Shown here: in pieces, positions 26,981-37,773 of the stretch | Position numbering within the stretch: the stretch's first letter is position 1 | Layout of the letters: each line of letters begins with the position of its first letter | Origin: Lentzea guizhouensis | Lineage (GTDB): Bacteria; Actinomycetota; Actinomycetes; Mycobacteriales; Pseudonocardiaceae | Reading direction: 5' to 3' | NCBI RefSeq assembly: GCF_001701025.1 | Contig: NZ_CP016793.1 | Location: 2,480,001 to 2,544,000, forward strand | Length of the DNA: 64,000 bases | Made by a program: the position numbers and the translations under genes | The notes under the pieces: generated by a model | Seen by the model: the letters and a program-made list of their open reading frames with translations, nothing else | Database searches by the model: none | Told to the model about the DNA's origin: nothing

Positions 26981-28678
26981 ATGTCAGCTCGTCACACGTC
27001 CCCCGGGTTGTTCCGGCGGGTGGCCCTCCCCGTGGCCGCCCTGCTCGGAGTGATCGCGGCGGCCGGCGTCACGGTCGTGGCACTGCGTGTCACCAGCGGC
27101 GCCGACTGCTCCGGCGCACTGCCGCTGAAGGTCGCCGTCACACCCGCCGCGTTAGATGTCGTGAACGCAGCCGCGCAGGAGTACCAGCGGTCCCAACCGG
27201 TCGTGAACGGCCGGTGCGTGCAGGTCCAGGTCGAGTCGCGCAACGCGGCCGACGTGGCCCACGAGCTGCCGACCGCGCAGATCAACCCCCATTCCCTCTG
27301 GATCCCCGACTCCTCGATGTGGGCGGCCGAGGCCCAGCGCCAGTCGGCCGAGACCGGTCCCGAAGCCCCGAAGCTGGACATCAAGCCGTCACTGGCGTCC
27401 TCACCGCTGGTGGTGGCCGGTTCGGAGTCGACCATGGCCAAGGTCGGCTACCCGATCACCCCGATCTCCTGGTCCAAGGTGATCGACCCCAAGGTCGCGG
27501 TCTCGATGAGCGACCCGACGATGACCTCGGAGGGCCTCGCGACCCTCTTCGTCATCCGCACCCTGCTCGGCAACGCCGACGGCACGCCGAAGCCCGAGCT
27601 CGTGGGCACCCTGCTGCGCGTGGGCCGCACCGCCATCCCGTCGGTGCGCGACGCGTTCAGCAAGGCCACCACGGACGCGGAGAAGGCGCCGCTCTTCGCC
27701 GCGACCGAGCAGTCCATCGTGGCCAACAACCGTTCCATGAAGCAGAACGCCGTCCTGGGCGCACCCCCCAGGGAGGGCACGCTGTCGTTCGACTACCCGC
27801 TGGTCAGGGTGTCGCGGCAGAACGAGCAGGACGGCATCGGCGAGGCGGCCGCGGAGTTCGAGCGGGTGCTGCGCTCCGGCGAGACCACCAAGCGCTTCGG
27901 CGAGGCGGGCTTCCGCACCGTCTCCGGCGCCGCACCGGCGAAGTGGTCGACCGAGGTCGAGGGCGTGCAGGCCGGCGACGTGAAGCAGATCGAGACCCCG
28001 AACGCCGACCAGGTGTCCGAGCTGCTGCGCACCTGGGGCGCCATCAGCCTGGACATGCGCATGCTGACCGTGATCGACGTGTCCGGCTCGATGATCGAGA
28101 AGGGCGCGAACGGCAAGACCCGCGTCGAGGCGGCCACCGAGGCCTCGATGACGGCGCTGTCGATGCTGCCCGACACCACCCAGATCGGCCTGTGGGCGTT
28201 CTCGACGGACAAGAAGCCGCCGCAGGACTGGATCGAGCTCGTCCCGGTCGGCCCGCTCGGCGAACCCCTGCAGGGCGTGGCGCGCCGCAAGCGCCTCGAA
28301 GCCGGCGCCTCCCAGCTCAACGCCCTGGTCGGCGGCGGAACGGCGTTGAACGACACGACCCTCGCCGCCTTCCGGCACGTGCTGGCCGGCTACGACCCGT
28401 CGAAGGTCAACTCCGTGGTGCTGATGACGGACGGCCGCAACGACGACATCTCGTCGATCGACACGGCGGCGCTGATCGAGACGCTGAAGCGCGAGTCGGA
28501 CCCGGCGCGCCCGGTGCCGATCATCATGGTCGGGCTCGGCCAGGAAGCCGACATGGACGCGCTGCGGGCCATTTCCGCTGCTACGGGCGGGAAGGCCTAC
28601 CAAGCACCCAACCCGGAGGACATCCGGGCAGTGCTGCTGGACGCCGTCTCCCAGCGCCGCTGCCGCCCCAACTGCTGA
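26981..28678 (+). CDS. Membrane-anchored solute-binding / von Willebrand A domain protein
   Basis: This 565-residue protein has one N-terminal membrane anchor (residues 14-36). A periplasmic-binding-like domain (about 45-350: LPLKVAVTPAALDVVNAAAQEY and similar) is followed by a C-terminal VWA domain (about 360-560). The VWA metal site (MIDAS) is complete: DVSGSM, then a threonine in GGGTALNDTT and an aspartate in LMTDGRNDD. A Cys pair (CSGALP, GRCVQV) may form a disulfide and the protein ends RRCRPNC. Extracellular solute-binding/VWA fusions occur in actinobacteria but their ligand is unknown. It converges on hpt through a shared terminator. Confidence 0.82.
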   Translation: MSARHTSPGLFRRVALPVAALLGVIAAAGVTVVALRVTSGADCSGALPLKVAVTPAALDVVNAAAQEYQRSQPVVNGRCVQVQVESRNAADVAHELPTAQINPHSLWIPDSSMWAAEAQRQSAETGPEAPKLDIKPSLASSPLVVAGSESTMAKVGYPITPISWSKVIDPKVAVSMSDPTMTSEGLATLFVIRTLLGNADGTPKPELVGTLLRVGRTAIPSVRDAFSKATTDAEKAPLFAATEQSIVANNRSMKQNAVLGAPPREGTLSFDYPLVRVSRQNEQDGIGEAAAEFERVLRSGETTKRFGEAGFRTVSGAAPAKWSTEVEGVQAGDVKQIETPNADQVSELLRTWGAISLDMRMLTVIDVSGSMIEKGANGKTRVEAATEASMTALSMLPDTTQIGLWAFSTDKKPPQDWIELVPVGPLGEPLQGVARRKRLEAGASQLNALVGGGTALNDTTLAAFRHVLAGYDPSKVNSVVLMTDGRNDDISSIDTAALIETLKRESDPARPVPIIMVGLGQEADMDALRAISAATGGKAYQAPNPEDIRAVLLDAVSQRRCRPNC

Positions 28679-28691
28679 ACCGCTGAACGCA

Positions 28692-28736
28692 CGCGGGGAG
28701 CTTTCGCACTCCGGACGAGTACGAAAGCTCCCCGCG
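28692..28736. terminator. Bidirectional terminator between VWA gene and hpt
   Basis: A perfect 15-bp stem (28692-28706 with 28722-28736) and 15-base loop lie 13 bp past the VWA gene stop and 11 bp past the hpt stop on the other strand. Confidence 0.85.
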
Positions 28737-28747
28737 CGCGTTCCAGG

Positions 28748-29296
28748 TCAGTTGGAGTAGACCTTCGGGTCGAGCGTGCCGATGTACGGCAGGTCGCGGT
28801 ACCGCTCGGCGTAGTCGAGCCCGTACCCGACGACGAACTCGTTGGGGATGTCGAAACCGACGTACTTCACCGGCACCTCGACCTTCACCGCGTCAGGCTT
28901 GCGCAGCAGCGTGCACACCTCGAGCGACCGCGGCCGGCGCGACTGCAGGTTCTTGAGCAGCCACGACAGCGTGAGACCGGAGTCGATGATGTCCTCGACG
29001 ATCACGACGTTGCGGTCGGCGATGTCGCGGTCGAGGTCCTTGAGGATCCGCACCACGCCGGACGACGAGGTGGACGAGCCGTAGGAGCTCACGGCCATGA
29101 ACTCCAGCTGCACCGGGACGGGCAGCGCACGAGCAAGATCGGCCATGAACATCACCGCGCCCTTGAGGACGGTGATCAGCACGAGGTCGGAGTCACCTTC
29201 TGGGTGATCGTCAGCGACCTGCTTGGCGAGTTCGGTGACCTTGTCGCTGATCTCCTGCTCGGTGATGAGCACGGATGCGATGTCGCCGTCGTACAC
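28748..29296 (-). CDS. hpt: Hypoxanthine phosphoribosyltransferase
   Basis: This 182-residue purine-salvage enzyme converts hypoxanthine (or guanine) and PRPP to nucleotides. The PRPP motif is [34 protein letters not shown] is the N-terminal signature and [19 protein letters not shown] forms the C-terminal base-binding part. GTG 29296 is chosen: GGAG lies 8 bases upstream. It follows tilS by 17 bp; tilS-hpt linkage next to ftsH is widely conserved in Gram-positive bacteria. Confidence 0.96.
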   Translation of the reverse strand: MYDGDIASVLITEQEISDKVTELAKQVADDHPEGDSDLVLITVLKGAVMFMADLARALPVPVQLEFMAVSSYGSSTSSSGVVRILKDLDRDIADRNVVIVEDIIDSGLTLSWLLKNLQSRRPRSLEVCTLLRKPDAVKVEVPVKYVGFDIPNEFVVGYGLDYAERYRDLPYIGTLDPKVYSN

Positions 29297-29313
29297 GGAG
29301 AGGTCTCCTCTGG

Positions 29314-30225
29314 TTAAGACTCCGGTTCCACCTGGAGCCTGCCATGCGCACGGCGCGCGACAAAGCCGCCGGGTAGCCAGACACCGCCCTGACCACGCCA
29401 TTCACTCACCAGTGCGTCGACCCGGCGCAGGTGCGAATCGGACAGTTCCGGCACACCCGCGCCGATGAGCCACGACCTGAGCACTCTGCGTCGCAACGCG
29501 GCCGGCAGCTCGCCGACGTCGTCCACGGCGCAGCAGTCGCCCTCGAACGCCCCCGCGAGCTCGTCGAGGGCGTCGCAGTCCTCCCTGAGCTGGGCCGCAG
29601 TGCGTGCCAACGACGCCGCCACCCCGCCCTGAAGCACGTTCTCAAGCAGAGGCAGCACTTCTTGCCGTAGGCGCACACGGGTGAACGACGGGTCGTTGTT
29701 GTGTGGGTCCTCCCACACTTCGATGCCCTGCTCCACACACGCGGCGCGCGTCGTGGCGCGGGCGACGTTCAGCAGCGGCCGACCCCATGGCGGGTCATAG
29801 GCGCGCATGCCGGCAATCGAGCGTGGACCGGAACCACGACCAAGACCCAACAGAACGGTCTCCGCCTGGTCGTCCATGGTGTGCCCCAGCAGCACCACGC
29901 CGTTCTGCGGTCTGAGCACGCCGTAGCGAGCTTTGCGGGCCGCCGCTTCGGGACCGCCGCGGCCCTCTACGACGACGGGCTCGACACGCGCCGTGAGACC
30001 GAGATCCGCGCAGATGCCCGCCGCCCGCAACGCGACGTCACCCGAACCCGGCTGGAGCTGGTGGTCGACGACCACCGCCTGGGCGTCGGGCACCAGCTGT
30101 GCGGTGGCGGCGGCCAGTGCGAGCGAGTCGGCGCCGCCGGAGACCGCGACGGTCACGCGGTCGGGCCGCACCTCGTCGAGGAACCGCCTGACCGCCGTCC
30201 TGACCTCAAAGACCGGGCCGTTCAC
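29314..30225 (-). CDS. tilS: tRNA(Ile)-lysidine synthase
   Basis: This 303-residue ATPase attaches lysine to cytidine-34 of tRNA-Ile(CAU), allowing AUA decoding. The PP-loop [11 protein letters not shown] is at residues 29-39, with [20 protein letters not shown] and [12 protein letters not shown] further on. It is of the short actinobacterial type without the full C-terminal TilS domain. The GTG at 30225 lies 10 bp after the DUF2342 protease stop. The gene is essential in most bacteria and is intact here. Confidence 0.95.
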   Translation of the reverse strand: MNGPVFEVRTAVRRFLDEVRPDRVTVAVSGGADSLALAAATAQLVPDAQAVVVDHQLQPGSGDVALRAAGICADLGLTARVEPVVVEGRGGPEAAARKARYGVLRPQNGVVLLGHTMDDQAETVLLGLGRGSGPRSIAGMRAYDPPWGRPLLNVARATTRAACVEQGIEVWEDPHNNDPSFTRVRLRQEVLPLLENVLQGGVAASLARTAAQLREDCDALDELAGAFEGDCCAVDDVGELPAALRRRVLRSWLIGAGVPELSDSHLRRVDALVSEWRGQGGVWLPGGFVARRAHGRLQVEPES

Positions 30226-30235
30226 GGTGCCGCGC

Positions 30236-31279
30236 TCACGGGGACACGCGGCGCAGCCAGGTCATCGGCTCGGCGATCTCCGCGCGGGTCGGCAGGGTGT
30301 CGGCGCTGGTCCAGACCGCGTTGAAGCCGTCCATCCCGACGCGTTCGACGACGTACTCGGTGAACGCCGCCCCCTCCGCGTACTGGCGCACCTTCGCCTC
30401 GACGCCGAGCAGCGTGCGCAGCACCCGGTCAAGCAGCCCGCCGCCCTTGCGGCGCACGGTGAAGCGGCTGCGGATCGTCGCCACCGACGGCACAACCGTG
30501 TCCCCGACCGCGTCCATCACGTGGTCGGCGTGGCCTTCGAGCAAAGTGGACAGTGCGATCAGCCGGTCCAGCACGGCTTTCTGCTGCGGTGACTGGATCA
30601 GCTCGATCAGCCCGATCGGACCGTCGCCCGCACGCAGCTTCGTGCGGAAGTCGCGCAGGACGTCCGTCAGCGGCGCCCTGTCCTCGTCCATTGTGGAGAG
30701 CAGCGTGGTGACCTGCTCCGCGAAGTACCGGCGCAGCCACGGCACCCCGGTGAACTGCAGCCGGTGCGTGCACTCGTGCAGGCAGACCCACATCCGGAAG
30801 TCGTCCGCCGGGACGTCCAGAGCCTGTTGCGCGCCAACGATGTTCGGCGCCACCAACAGCAACCGCCCGGCCAGCTGGTCGCTCGGGCTGAACGGGTCGT
30901 ACTGCCCCAGCACCCGCGAGCTCAGGAACGACAGCACCACACCGGCCTGCACACCCGCCGTGCCGGCCAGCACGCTCGCCATCGCACCGGTCTGGCGCGG
31001 CACCGCCGGATCCGTGAGCGCCTGCAGCCCCTGTGCGGCCGCCTTCACCCACGCCGGCCGGTCCACGACCTCGCCCGGCAGCAGCGGCAACCCCTGCCCG
31101 AGCCCGGTGAGCTCGCGGACGTGCACCTCGGCCTGCGGCGCGAGCTCACGAAGCCGGCCGACGACGTGCTCGGCCTCGCCTCTGTCGATCGCCGGACCGG
31201 GCCGCACCAACCGGGTCGCGGTCGCCACCGCGAGCTCCCAGTCCACCGGTCCGAGCTCTGCCTCCGTCGCGCCGTTCAC
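30236..31279 (-). CDS. DUF2342 zinc-dependent metalloprotease
   Basis: This 347-residue protein corresponds to Rv3626c of M. tuberculosis. The metal-binding motif HECTHRLQF (HExxH) is near residue 168, with LLEGHADHVMDAVGD carrying a further conserved Glu and His downstream. GTG 31279 is the likely start; longer frames extend into dacB. It lacks a signal peptide. Its substrates are unknown. Position between dacB and tilS is conserved across actinobacteria. Confidence 0.9.
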   Translation of the reverse strand: MNGATEAELGPVDWELAVATATRLVRPGPAIDRGEAEHVVGRLRELAPQAEVHVRELTGLGQGLPLLPGEVVDRPAWVKAAAQGLQALTDPAVPRQTGAMASVLAGTAGVQAGVVLSFLSSRVLGQYDPFSPSDQLAGRLLLVAPNIVGAQQALDVPADDFRMWVCLHECTHRLQFTGVPWLRRYFAEQVTTLLSTMDEDRAPLTDVLRDFRTKLRAGDGPIGLIELIQSPQQKAVLDRLIALSTLLEGHADHVMDAVGDTVVPSVATIRSRFTVRRKGGGLLDRVLRTLLGVEAKVRQYAEGAAFTEYVVERVGMDGFNAVWTSADTLPTRAEIAEPMTWLRRVSP

Positions 31280-31307
31280 CCCGCCGACGCTACCTGCGCA
31301 CGGCCCG

Positions 31308-34300
31308 CTACGAACAGCCACAGCCTCGCAACGCCGTCGCGAGCACGTCCAACGCCGGCCGCACCTCGGTCTCCGGGTTGCCCGGGCTCGCCGACATGAA
31401 CGCGAACACCAGCACCCTGCCGTCCTCGTCGACCACCACCCCGGCCAGCGCGTTGACGCCGGTGAGCGTGCCCGTCTTGGCCCGCACCCAGCCCTTGCCC
31501 TGCGCCGCCACCCCGCCGTAGCGCCCGGCCAGCGTGCCACTGCCACCCGCGACCGGCAGTGACGTGAGCAACGGCCGCAACTTCGCCGTCCTGTCGTCCA
31601 ACGCGGGCTTCGCGGCGGCCATGAGGACGTCCGTGAGCAGCTTGGCCGGGATCTTGTTGGTCGCCGACAACCCGCTGCCGTCCACGAAGCTCGCCCCGCT
31701 GAGGTCGAACCCGTGCTTGGTGAGCGTCTCCCTGACCGCCTTGACCCCACCCGCGAACGACGGCTCGTTGCCGGTCTTGATGGCGAGCTCCCTGGCAACC
31801 GCCTCGGTGAGCACGTTGTCCGAGATCTGCATCATGTTGTCGACGAGCTGCTCGATCGACGCACTCTTGACCTCGGCGATCGTCTGCGCACCCGGCGGCG
31901 CCACCCCCGGAGCCGCTGTCGCGCCGAGCCTGGCCGCGAACGCGTCAGCCGCCTGCTGAGCCGGGTTCGGCGTCCGCGCCACCTCGACCTTCCGCGGGTC
32001 CAGCCGCCCACCGTCCACCATGAACGGCACGATCGGCGCGACCGACCCGCCCGCGATGTCGACGGTCTCCCACTGCGGCCCCATCTGCTCGCCGGCGTAC
32101 CTGCCCAGGTCGTAGAGGACCTTGGTGACCGGCCCCTGCTGCCTGACCTGGTTGACGAGGTCGTCGAGCTGCGCCGCACCGGGGTAGACACTGCTCCCCG
32201 GCGTGGCCGAGATGGTGGGGTCACCGCCACCGATGATCACCACCGTGCCGGGTTCCGCGCCCCGCACGACCTTGGTGCTGAGCTGCGCCGTCTTGTCGAG
32301 CTCCAACAACGCGGCCGCCGCCGTGAGCACCTTGAGACTCGACGCGGGCGTGGCCGGGTTCGTGTCGCCCTGCTGCCACAACACGGTGCCCGTGGCGGGG
32401 TCGACCACGCTGCCGGTGAGCGTGCCGAGGGCCCCGCTGCCCGCCGGTCCGGCAAGCGCACGTTGCACGCCCTGCGGGGTCGGTGCGGTGCCTTGCGCGC
32501 TGGCCGGTTTGACGAGCGGCTGGACGTCGACCGGGGCCGCGGGCGGCTTGGTCTCGACAGCCGCTTGGCCGCTGAACTCGTTGACCGCGAAGATCGTGGC
32601 GCCGGTGAGGGCGGCGACGACCAGCACGGCCAGGGCGATGGCCAGGGGTTTGCGGGTCTTCTTGGGCTGGTCGGTTTCGGGCTCGGTGTCGGGCTCGGTG
32701 TCGGTGTGGGTCTTGGTCTTTGGCTTGGCCTCGGTCAGGCGGTCTTCTAGCTCTTCGTCGTGGCCGGGGAGTTCTTTGGGTTCTTCGGCGCGCTTTGGCT
32801 GGTGCTGGGGTGGGCGCTGGACCGGGGCGATGCGGACGGTCTCGGGGTGGGTGAGGTCAGGGCGCTGCGCCGCGCCGTTCTGGTGCGCACCGTTCTGGTG
32901 ACCGTTTTGTTGGCCGTTCTGGTGAGAGCCGTTTTGGTGCAGGGCCGCTGGTGCGTGCCTTTGGCTGGGCCGCTGGAGGTCCTGCCTGGTGAGCGGTTCG
33001 TGGTGCTGCGGCTCCTTGCGCTGCGCGTACGGCCACGCCTGGTCACCGCACCGCTGGTCCAACGCGTGAGGACCGCGCTGGTCAGGCCTCTGCTGGTCGG
33101 GCCGCTGCTGGTCGGACCTTTGCTGGTCGGGCCTTTGCTGGTCGGGCCGCTGCTGGTCGGACCTTTGCTGGTCGGGCCGCTGCGCATCGGTTCGGCCTTG
33201 GCCGGGGCGTCCGCGGTCGGGACGCGCCTGGTCCTGGCGGCCCTGGTCCGGGCCGGTCTGATCCAGGCGGCCTTGGTCCAGGCGAGTCTGGTTCGGACGG
33301 CCTTGATCCAGACGAGTCTGGTCCGGGCGGGGCTGGTCCGGGCGGGGCTGGTCCGGGCGGGGCTGGTCCGGGCGGGGCTGGTCCGGGCGAGCTTGGCCAG
33401 GGTGTGCCTGCCCAGGTCGTGCTTGGCCGGGGTGCGCCTGCCCCGGACGAGCCTGATCGTGCCGCGGCTGGTCAGGACGCGCCTGCGGCCGGAGCGAGTC
33501 GGGTCGTCCTTGGTCCGCACGTCCCTGGTCGTGCCACGCCTGCTCCCGGCGCCCGTGATCCGGCCGCGCCTGATCTGGCCGTCCTTGATCGGGACGCGGC
33601 TGGTCGGGACGCGGCTGGTCGGGACGCGCTTGGTCGGGACGCGCTTGGTCGGGACGCGCTTGGTCGGGACGCGGCTGGTCGTGGCGCTGTGGATCGTGGC
33701 GCTGTGGCTCCTGCCGGAACGCCTCAGGCCGCACCTGCTCGGTCCGCTCCTGCCCATGCCCGAGGGGTCCCGGCCGCGGCTGCCTGACAGGAGGTCGGCC
33801 AGGCTGGTGCAGCCCAACGTGCGGTTGACCAGAGCGCCCGTGCTCCGGCCTGCCCTGGTCGGACCTTCCCTGGTCGGGCCGGAACCGATCAGGACGAACC
33901 TGATCGCGACGCCCTGCTTCAGGCCGTGCTTGTTCCGGTTGCCCTGCCGCTGGACGTCCGTGGTCTGGACGACGCTGGTCCGGACGCTCCTGCTCGGCCC
34001 GAGTTCGGTCCGGTCGCGTCTGGTCAGGACGCTCCTGCTCGGTGCGGGTCTGCTCAGAACGTTCCCGATCGGATCGCTCCTGCTCAGCACGCCTTTGATC
34101 CGGACGCTCTTGGTTGACGCGCGTCTGGTCCGAGCGCGGCTGGTCCGCGGGTGCGTGGTCCGCAGGTGCGTGGTCCGCAGGTGTGTGGTCCGGGCGTGCT
34201 TGGTCCGAGCGCGCCTGATCGGGTCGAGGCTGCTGTTCTGGGCGAGGTTGCGGCTCTGGACGGGCGGGCTCTCGCCGGAGCTGCTCGGGCCGTGCCGGTT

Positions 34301-37172
34301 CGCGGTCGGCCTGTTCCTTCGGCTGCCCGTAGCTCGGGAACTGGCGCTGCTCCAGCCCCGAACCTTCACGCCGCTGCTCGACCTCAGGCCGTTCGACGTC
34401 GGTCTGCTCGGCCGCCGCCTGTTCCTGCGCCGACCGCCCGGACCACGAACGGTCCCGCGTCTCGTGCCGTGGCGCTTCCGGGCGTGCCTGCTCCGGCTCG
34501 GACTCCTCGGTGAGCTGCCCGACGCGCGACGGCTCCTCGTCCCACGACGGGCGGTCGGTGCGCGCGGGTTCTTCAGCTGGCGAGGGCTGCTCGGCAGTCG
34601 ACGGGCGCTCGGTTCGCGGCGGCTGGTCGGCTGTCGGCGGCTGGTCGGTGCGAAGCAGCTGGTCGGCTGTTGGCGGTCGGTCCGTGGGGCGCGGTTGGTC
34701 GGCAGCCGACGGGTGCTCGGTGCGAAGCGGCTGGCCGACAGTCGGCGGTTGGTCGGTGGGACGCGGGTGGTCAGCAGCTAGCGGGTGCTCGGTGCGGGGC
34801 GCGGGCTCAGGTCGCGACGGCTGCTCGGTGTGCGGTGGCTGGGCCGGGCGTGGGAGTTGCTCCGTGCGCGAGTGCTGTTCGGTGCGCGACGGCCGTTCGG
34901 GGTCCGACGGCCGTTCGGGGTCCGAGGGGCGCTCAGTGTCCGAAGGCCGCTCGGTGTGCAGTGGCTGTTCCGGCTCGTCGGCGCGAGACGGCAGTTCGAT
35001 GCGCGAGGGCAGCTTGATCTGCGGCGGCTGCGGCGTCGGCGATGGCTGGTCATCGCGCGATGGCTGGTCGGTGCGCGATGCCTGGTCTGTCTGGTCGGTA
35101 CGCGTTGGCTGGGCGGTTTCGGTTTTGCCAGGTGGGACTGGCAGTTCCGTGGTCGCTTGGTCCGGCCTGGGGGTTGCTGGTGCCGCGTGAGGCGGGTTGG
35201 TAGGTGGCTGTGCGGGCTTCGGCTCGGGTGCCGGCGGCTTTGTGGCCTCGGCGGGAGGTGCGGACGAGGGCTGGGGTGGGAGAACGGGTTTGGGGACCAG
35301 GCGCGTTTGGTCGCTGCGTGGTTCGACGGTGGGGGCGGGTTCGATGCGCGGGGGCTCGCCTCGGCCGGAAGCCGGGGTGATGCGCATCGGGGTTGCGCGC
35401 GGTGGGTCGGCCGGAGCCGGAGGTGGTGGGGCGGCTGCGGCCGGAGGTTCGGGGGGTGAAGGCCGGGCGGGCGGCTGTTCGGGGGTTGGCTTGGATGCGG
35501 TGGCAGGGGTCCGCTCAGCCGAAGGGGACGGCTCTGCCGAAGGGGACGGCTCTGCCGAAGGGGACGGCTCTGCCGAAGGGGACGGCTCTGCGGGAGGGGA
35601 CGGCTCTGCGGGAGGCCGCGACTTGGCTGCGGGCGACGGGCCCGCGGCGGGCCGGGACTCGGGTGCGAGGGAGGGTTCCTCGGCAGGTCGCGACTCGGGT
35701 TCGGGCGTCGGGTCGGATGTGGGCGTCGATGCGGCTGCGGCGGGTGGCTCGGGTGATGCCGGCTCGCGCGGGGGCGCCTCGTCCGAGGAGGGCTCGGGGG
35801 CGCGGGGCGGAGGAGAGGGTTGGGCGGCAGCGGGTGACGTCGGGGTGGAGGACGGCCGAGGGGTGGAGGGTGCCTCGGAGGAAGGGCTCGCGGGTGTGGA
35901 GGGCCTTGAGGTGGTGGGTGGGGCGGGGATCGGGACTTCGAGCGTTGCGTCCTCGGAGGTTGGGGCCGAGGTGGGTGGTGGCGCGGCGGAGACCGAGGTG
36001 GTGGCGGAGGCCGACTTGGCAGCAGGGTCCGCGGCCGGGGCGGGGGCCGTTGGAGCGGGCTCTGGGGCCGAGGTGGTTGTGGACTTCGGGGAGGCCCCTG
36101 GAGCGGCTGACGAAGGCGCTGCGGAAGCCGGAGGGGCGGGGTCCGAGGTGGCGTCGGCGCCAGCGGTGTCGGTGGGAGCGTCGGTGACGGGTGCGGTGTC
36201 GGCCGGAATCGCGGCGGAGGCCGAGGTGGGCACGGCGGCCGGAGCGGTCGAGGAGTCGGCGGATCCGGAGTCAGGAGCGGCCGAGGAAGGCGGAGCGGAA
36301 GACGGGTCTGCCTGCTCGGGAGCGGTCGCGGTCGACGGGGCTGCGGCAGGCGCGCGATCCGGAGTAGCGGACGGCTTGGCGGCGGGCGTGGGATCCGGAG
36401 CTGCGGACGAGTCGGCGGGCTCGGAGTCCGGGGTGGCCGAGGAGTCGGCGGGCTCGAGGTCTGAAGCGGCGGTTGAGGCCTCGGCGGGCTCGGCGTCCGG
36501 AGCGGCGGTCGAGGCGTCGGCGGGCCCAGGGGCAGGAGCGGAGGCCGGAGTCGAGGAGTCGGCAGCGGCGTCCGCAGGCGCGGAACCTGAGGCAGCAGCG
36601 GTGTCCGCGGAAGCGGAATCCGGGGTGGCAGCGGCGTCCACGGACTCAGGCTCCGAAGCGGCCACAGCGTCGGCGGGATCTTGGGCAGCGGAAGAGGCTG
36701 CGGAAGTGGAGTTCGGGGCGGCAGGAGAAGCCGCGGCGGCCGAAGGCGCCGGAGAGGGTTCGCCGCCGTTCAGACCAACCGGCTCGTGAGCATCACCACT
36801 CGAAGGTTCACCCGATGGATCGGCTTTGGGGCCGTTCGCTGAGGTGGCAGGCGTGCCGGAGGGCTCGGCGGCGGTCGTGGAGGGTGAGGCAGGAGTGGCG
36901 GTGGAGGCGGTCACCGGGGACGAGGGCGGGGGTTCCGGTGTGGACGGTGCGGTGAGGACGGGGGCGAGGGGCAGGGTGAGGGTCGGGTGGTCAGGGGAAG
37001 GGGTGGTGACCTGCGGCGGAGTTGGGGAGGCTGGCGACGTCCTGGTGGTGTCGTCGTCGTCGGTCGGCCACTGGGGGTCGTCCGGCAAGAGGGCCTCCGT
37101 CGGGTTGGTACGGGCAATGTCACACCCTCCGGCCGCGGCTCCGATGAGGGTTGACAGGGCGTCGTGGTCCAC
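31308..37172 (-). CDS. dacB: Giant D-alanyl-D-alanine carboxypeptidase/endopeptidase (PBP4 type)
   Basis: This single uninterrupted frame gives 1,954 residues. Only the last 424 are the enzyme: after one membrane segment ([19 protein letters not shown], about 1508-1527) comes the PBP4 catalytic domain with SSLK near 1610, SDN near 1783 and KTG near 1898. The preceding 1,500 residues are cytoplasmic and low-complexity. First is an Ala/Ser/Pro/Glu-rich acidic part, then Pro-rich sequence with SAEPSP repeats. A long charged region of pentapeptide repeats ([15 protein letters not shown]) follows, then an HQNG-rich linker and an acidic Lys/Glu stretch. Typical PBP4 proteins are about 450-550 residues. 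The start is GTG 37172, 39 bp from the divergent ppa start. Confidence 0.93.
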   Translation of the reverse strand: MDHDALSTLIGAAAGGCDIARTNPTEALLPDDPQWPTDDDDTTRTSPASPTPPQVTTPSPDHPTLTLPLAPVLTAPSTPEPPPSSPVTASTATPASPSTTAAEPSGTPATSANGPKADPSGEPSSGDAHEPVGLNGGEPSPAPSAAAASPAAPNSTSAASSAAQDPADAVAASEPESVDAAATPDSASADTAAASGSAPADAAADSSTPASAPAPGPADASTAAPDAEPAEASTAASDLEPADSSATPDSEPADSSAAPDPTPAAKPSATPDRAPAAAPSTATAPEQADPSSAPPSSAAPDSGSADSSTAPAAVPTSASAAIPADTAPVTDAPTDTAGADATSDPAPPASAAPSSAAPGASPKSTTTSAPEPAPTAPAPAADPAAKSASATTSVSAAPPPTSAPTSEDATLEVPIPAPPTTSRPSTPASPSSEAPSTPRPSSTPTSPAAAQPSPPPRAPEPSSDEAPPREPASPEPPAAAASTPTSDPTPEPESRPAEEPSLAPESRPAAGPSPAAKSRPPAEPSPPAEPSPSAEPSPSAEPSPSAEPSPSAERTPATASKPTPEQPPARPSPPEPPAAAAPPPPAPADPPRATPMRITPASGRGEPPRIEPAPTVEPRSDQTRLVPKPVLPPQPSSAPPAEATKPPAPEPKPAQPPTNPPHAAPATPRPDQATTELPVPPGKTETAQPTRTDQTDQASRTDQPSRDDQPSPTPQPPQIKLPSRIELPSRADEPEQPLHTERPSDTERPSDPERPSDPERPSRTEQHSRTEQLPRPAQPPHTEQPSRPEPAPRTEHPLAADHPRPTDQPPTVGQPLRTEHPSAADQPRPTDRPPTADQLLRTDQPPTADQPPRTERPSTAEQPSPAEEPARTDRPSWDEEPSRVGQLTEESEPEQARPEAPRHETRDRSWSGRSAQEQAAAEQTDVERPEVEQRREGSGLEQRQFPSYGQPKEQADREPARPEQLRREPARPEPQPRPEQQPRPDQARSDQARPDHTPADHAPADHAPADQPRSDQTRVNQERPDQRRAEQERSDRERSEQTRTEQERPDQTRPDRTRAEQERPDQRRPDHGRPAAGQPEQARPEAGRRDQVRPDRFRPDQGRSDQGRPEHGRSGQPHVGLHQPGRPPVRQPRPGPLGHGQERTEQVRPEAFRQEPQRHDPQRHDQPRPDQARPDQARPDQARPDQPRPDQPRPDQGRPDQARPDHGRREQAWHDQGRADQGRPDSLRPQARPDQPRHDQARPGQAHPGQARPGQAHPGQARPDQPRPDQPRPDQPRPDQPRPDQTRLDQGRPNQTRLDQGRLDQTGPDQGRQDQARPDRGRPGQGRTDAQRPDQQRSDQQRPDQQRPDQQRSDQQRPDQQRPDQRGPHALDQRCGDQAWPYAQRKEPQHHEPLTRQDLQRPSQRHAPAALHQNGSHQNGQQNGHQNGAHQNGAAQRPDLTHPETVRIAPVQRPPQHQPKRAEEPKELPGHDEELEDRLTEAKPKTKTHTDTEPDTEPETDQPKKTRKPLAIALAVLVVAALTGATIFAVNEFSGQAAVETKPPAAPVDVQPLVKPASAQGTAPTPQGVQRALAGPAGSGALGTLTGSVVDPATGTVLWQQGDTNPATPASSLKVLTAAAALLELDKTAQLSTKVVRGAEPGTVVIIGGGDPTISATPGSSVYPGAAQLDDLVNQVRQQGPVTKVLYDLGRYAGEQMGPQWETVDIAGGSVAPIVPFMVDGGRLDPRKVEVARTPNPAQQAADAFAARLGATAAPGVAPPGAQTIAEVKSASIEQLVDNMMQISDNVLTEAVARELAIKTGNEPSFAGGVKAVRETLTKHGFDLSGASFVDGSGLSATNKIPAKLLTDVLMAAAKPALDDRTAKLRPLLTSLPVAGGSGTLAGRYGGVAAQGKGWVRAKTGTLTGVNALAGVVVDEDGRVLVFAFMSASPGNPETEVRPALDVLATALRGCGCS
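33040..34300 (-). repeat. 15-nt repeat tract encoding RPDQx pentapeptides in dacB
   Basis: Within dacB, 15-base units such as CTGGTCGGGCCGCTG (plus strand) recur many times. The cleanest blocks are at about 33080-33180 ([10 protein letters not shown]), 33310-33380 (RPDQP) and 33590-33680 ([10 protein letters not shown]). All differences preserve frame. Outer units are degenerate ([15 protein letters not shown]), which points to older amplification flanking a younger core. Confidence 0.85.
35510..35625 (-). repeat. 15-nt tandem repeat encoding SAEPSP units in dacB
   Basis: Near-identical 15-base units (CTCTGCCGAAGGGGACGG on the plus strand spans one unit and part of the next) repeat about six times, encoding Pro-Ser-Ala/Pro-Glu repeats. 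It is a second, independent tandem expansion in the same gene. Confidence 0.85.
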
Positions 37173-37211
37173 ACTAGTGGCGTCACGAATGGGCTACATG
37201 AGCGAGGACCA

Positions 37212-37718
37212 GTGGAGTTCGACGTCCTGATCGAGATCCCCAAGGGCGTGCGCAACAAGTACGAGGTGGACCACAAGACTGGTCGCATCCGCCTCGACCG
37301 CACGTTGTTCACGTCTACGCAGTACCCGGCCGACTACGGGTTCATCGAGGACACCCTGGGTGAGGACGGCGACCCGCTGGACGCCCTCGTTCTCGTCCAG
37401 GAGCCGACGTTCCCCGGCTGTCTGATCAAGGCCCGCGCCATCGGCATGTTCCGCATGACCGATGAGAAGGGCGGCGACGACAAGGTTCTGTGCGTGCCGG
37501 CCGACGACCCGCGGCACGAGCACCTGCGCGACATCCACCACATGGCGGAGTTCGACCGGCTGGAGATCCAGCACTTCTTCGAGGTCTACAAGGACCTGGA
37601 GCCCGGCAAGAGCGTCGAGGGCGCGACCTGGGTGGGTCGCACCGAGGCCGAGGCCGAGATCAAGCGCTCCTACCAGCGTCTGAAGGATGCCGAGGCACGC
37701 GGCGAGACGTTCCACTGA
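37212..37718 (+). CDS. ppa: Inorganic pyrophosphatase (family I)
   Basis: This 168-residue cytoplasmic enzyme hydrolyses pyrophosphate. The N-terminus [21 protein letters not shown] matches actinobacterial Ppa, which fixes the start at GTG 37212 rather than upstream codons. The metal-binding signature [20 protein letters not shown] contains the catalytic aspartates. A strong terminator follows 9 bp after the stop. It is divergent from dacB. The window also holds a membrane pyrophosphatase (60308-62617), so PPi can be handled both ways. Confidence 0.97.
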   Translation: MEFDVLIEIPKGVRNKYEVDHKTGRIRLDRTLFTSTQYPADYGFIEDTLGEDGDPLDALVLVQEPTFPGCLIKARAIGMFRMTDEKGGDDKVLCVPADDPRHEHLRDIHHMAEFDRLEIQHFFEVYKDLEPGKSVEGATWVGRTEAEAEIKRSYQRLKDAEARGETFH

Positions 37719-37727
37719 GCGCGCCGG

Positions 37728-37761
37728 AAAGGGCCGTCCCCCGTGTGGAGGACGGCCCTTT
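37728..37761 (+). terminator. ppa terminator, shared with the MFS operon
   Basis: A 12-bp perfect stem (37728-37739 with 37750-37761) ends in TTTT. It lies 9 bp past ppa and 12 bp past the convergent MFS gene stop, so it can serve both directions. Confidence 0.9.
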
Positions 37762-37773
37762 TGCGTTTGCCGG

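Noticed and set aside
33040..34300. Possible CRISPR array because of short repeats
   Set aside because: The repeat period is 15 bases without unique spacers and codes in frame for pentapeptides.
32760..36789. Long plus-strand open frames opposite dacB with LLVGP repeats
   Set aside because: They are the complement of the RPDQ repeat tract. The dacB frame has the catalytic domain, membrane helix and proper start, so the antisense repeats carry no independent support.
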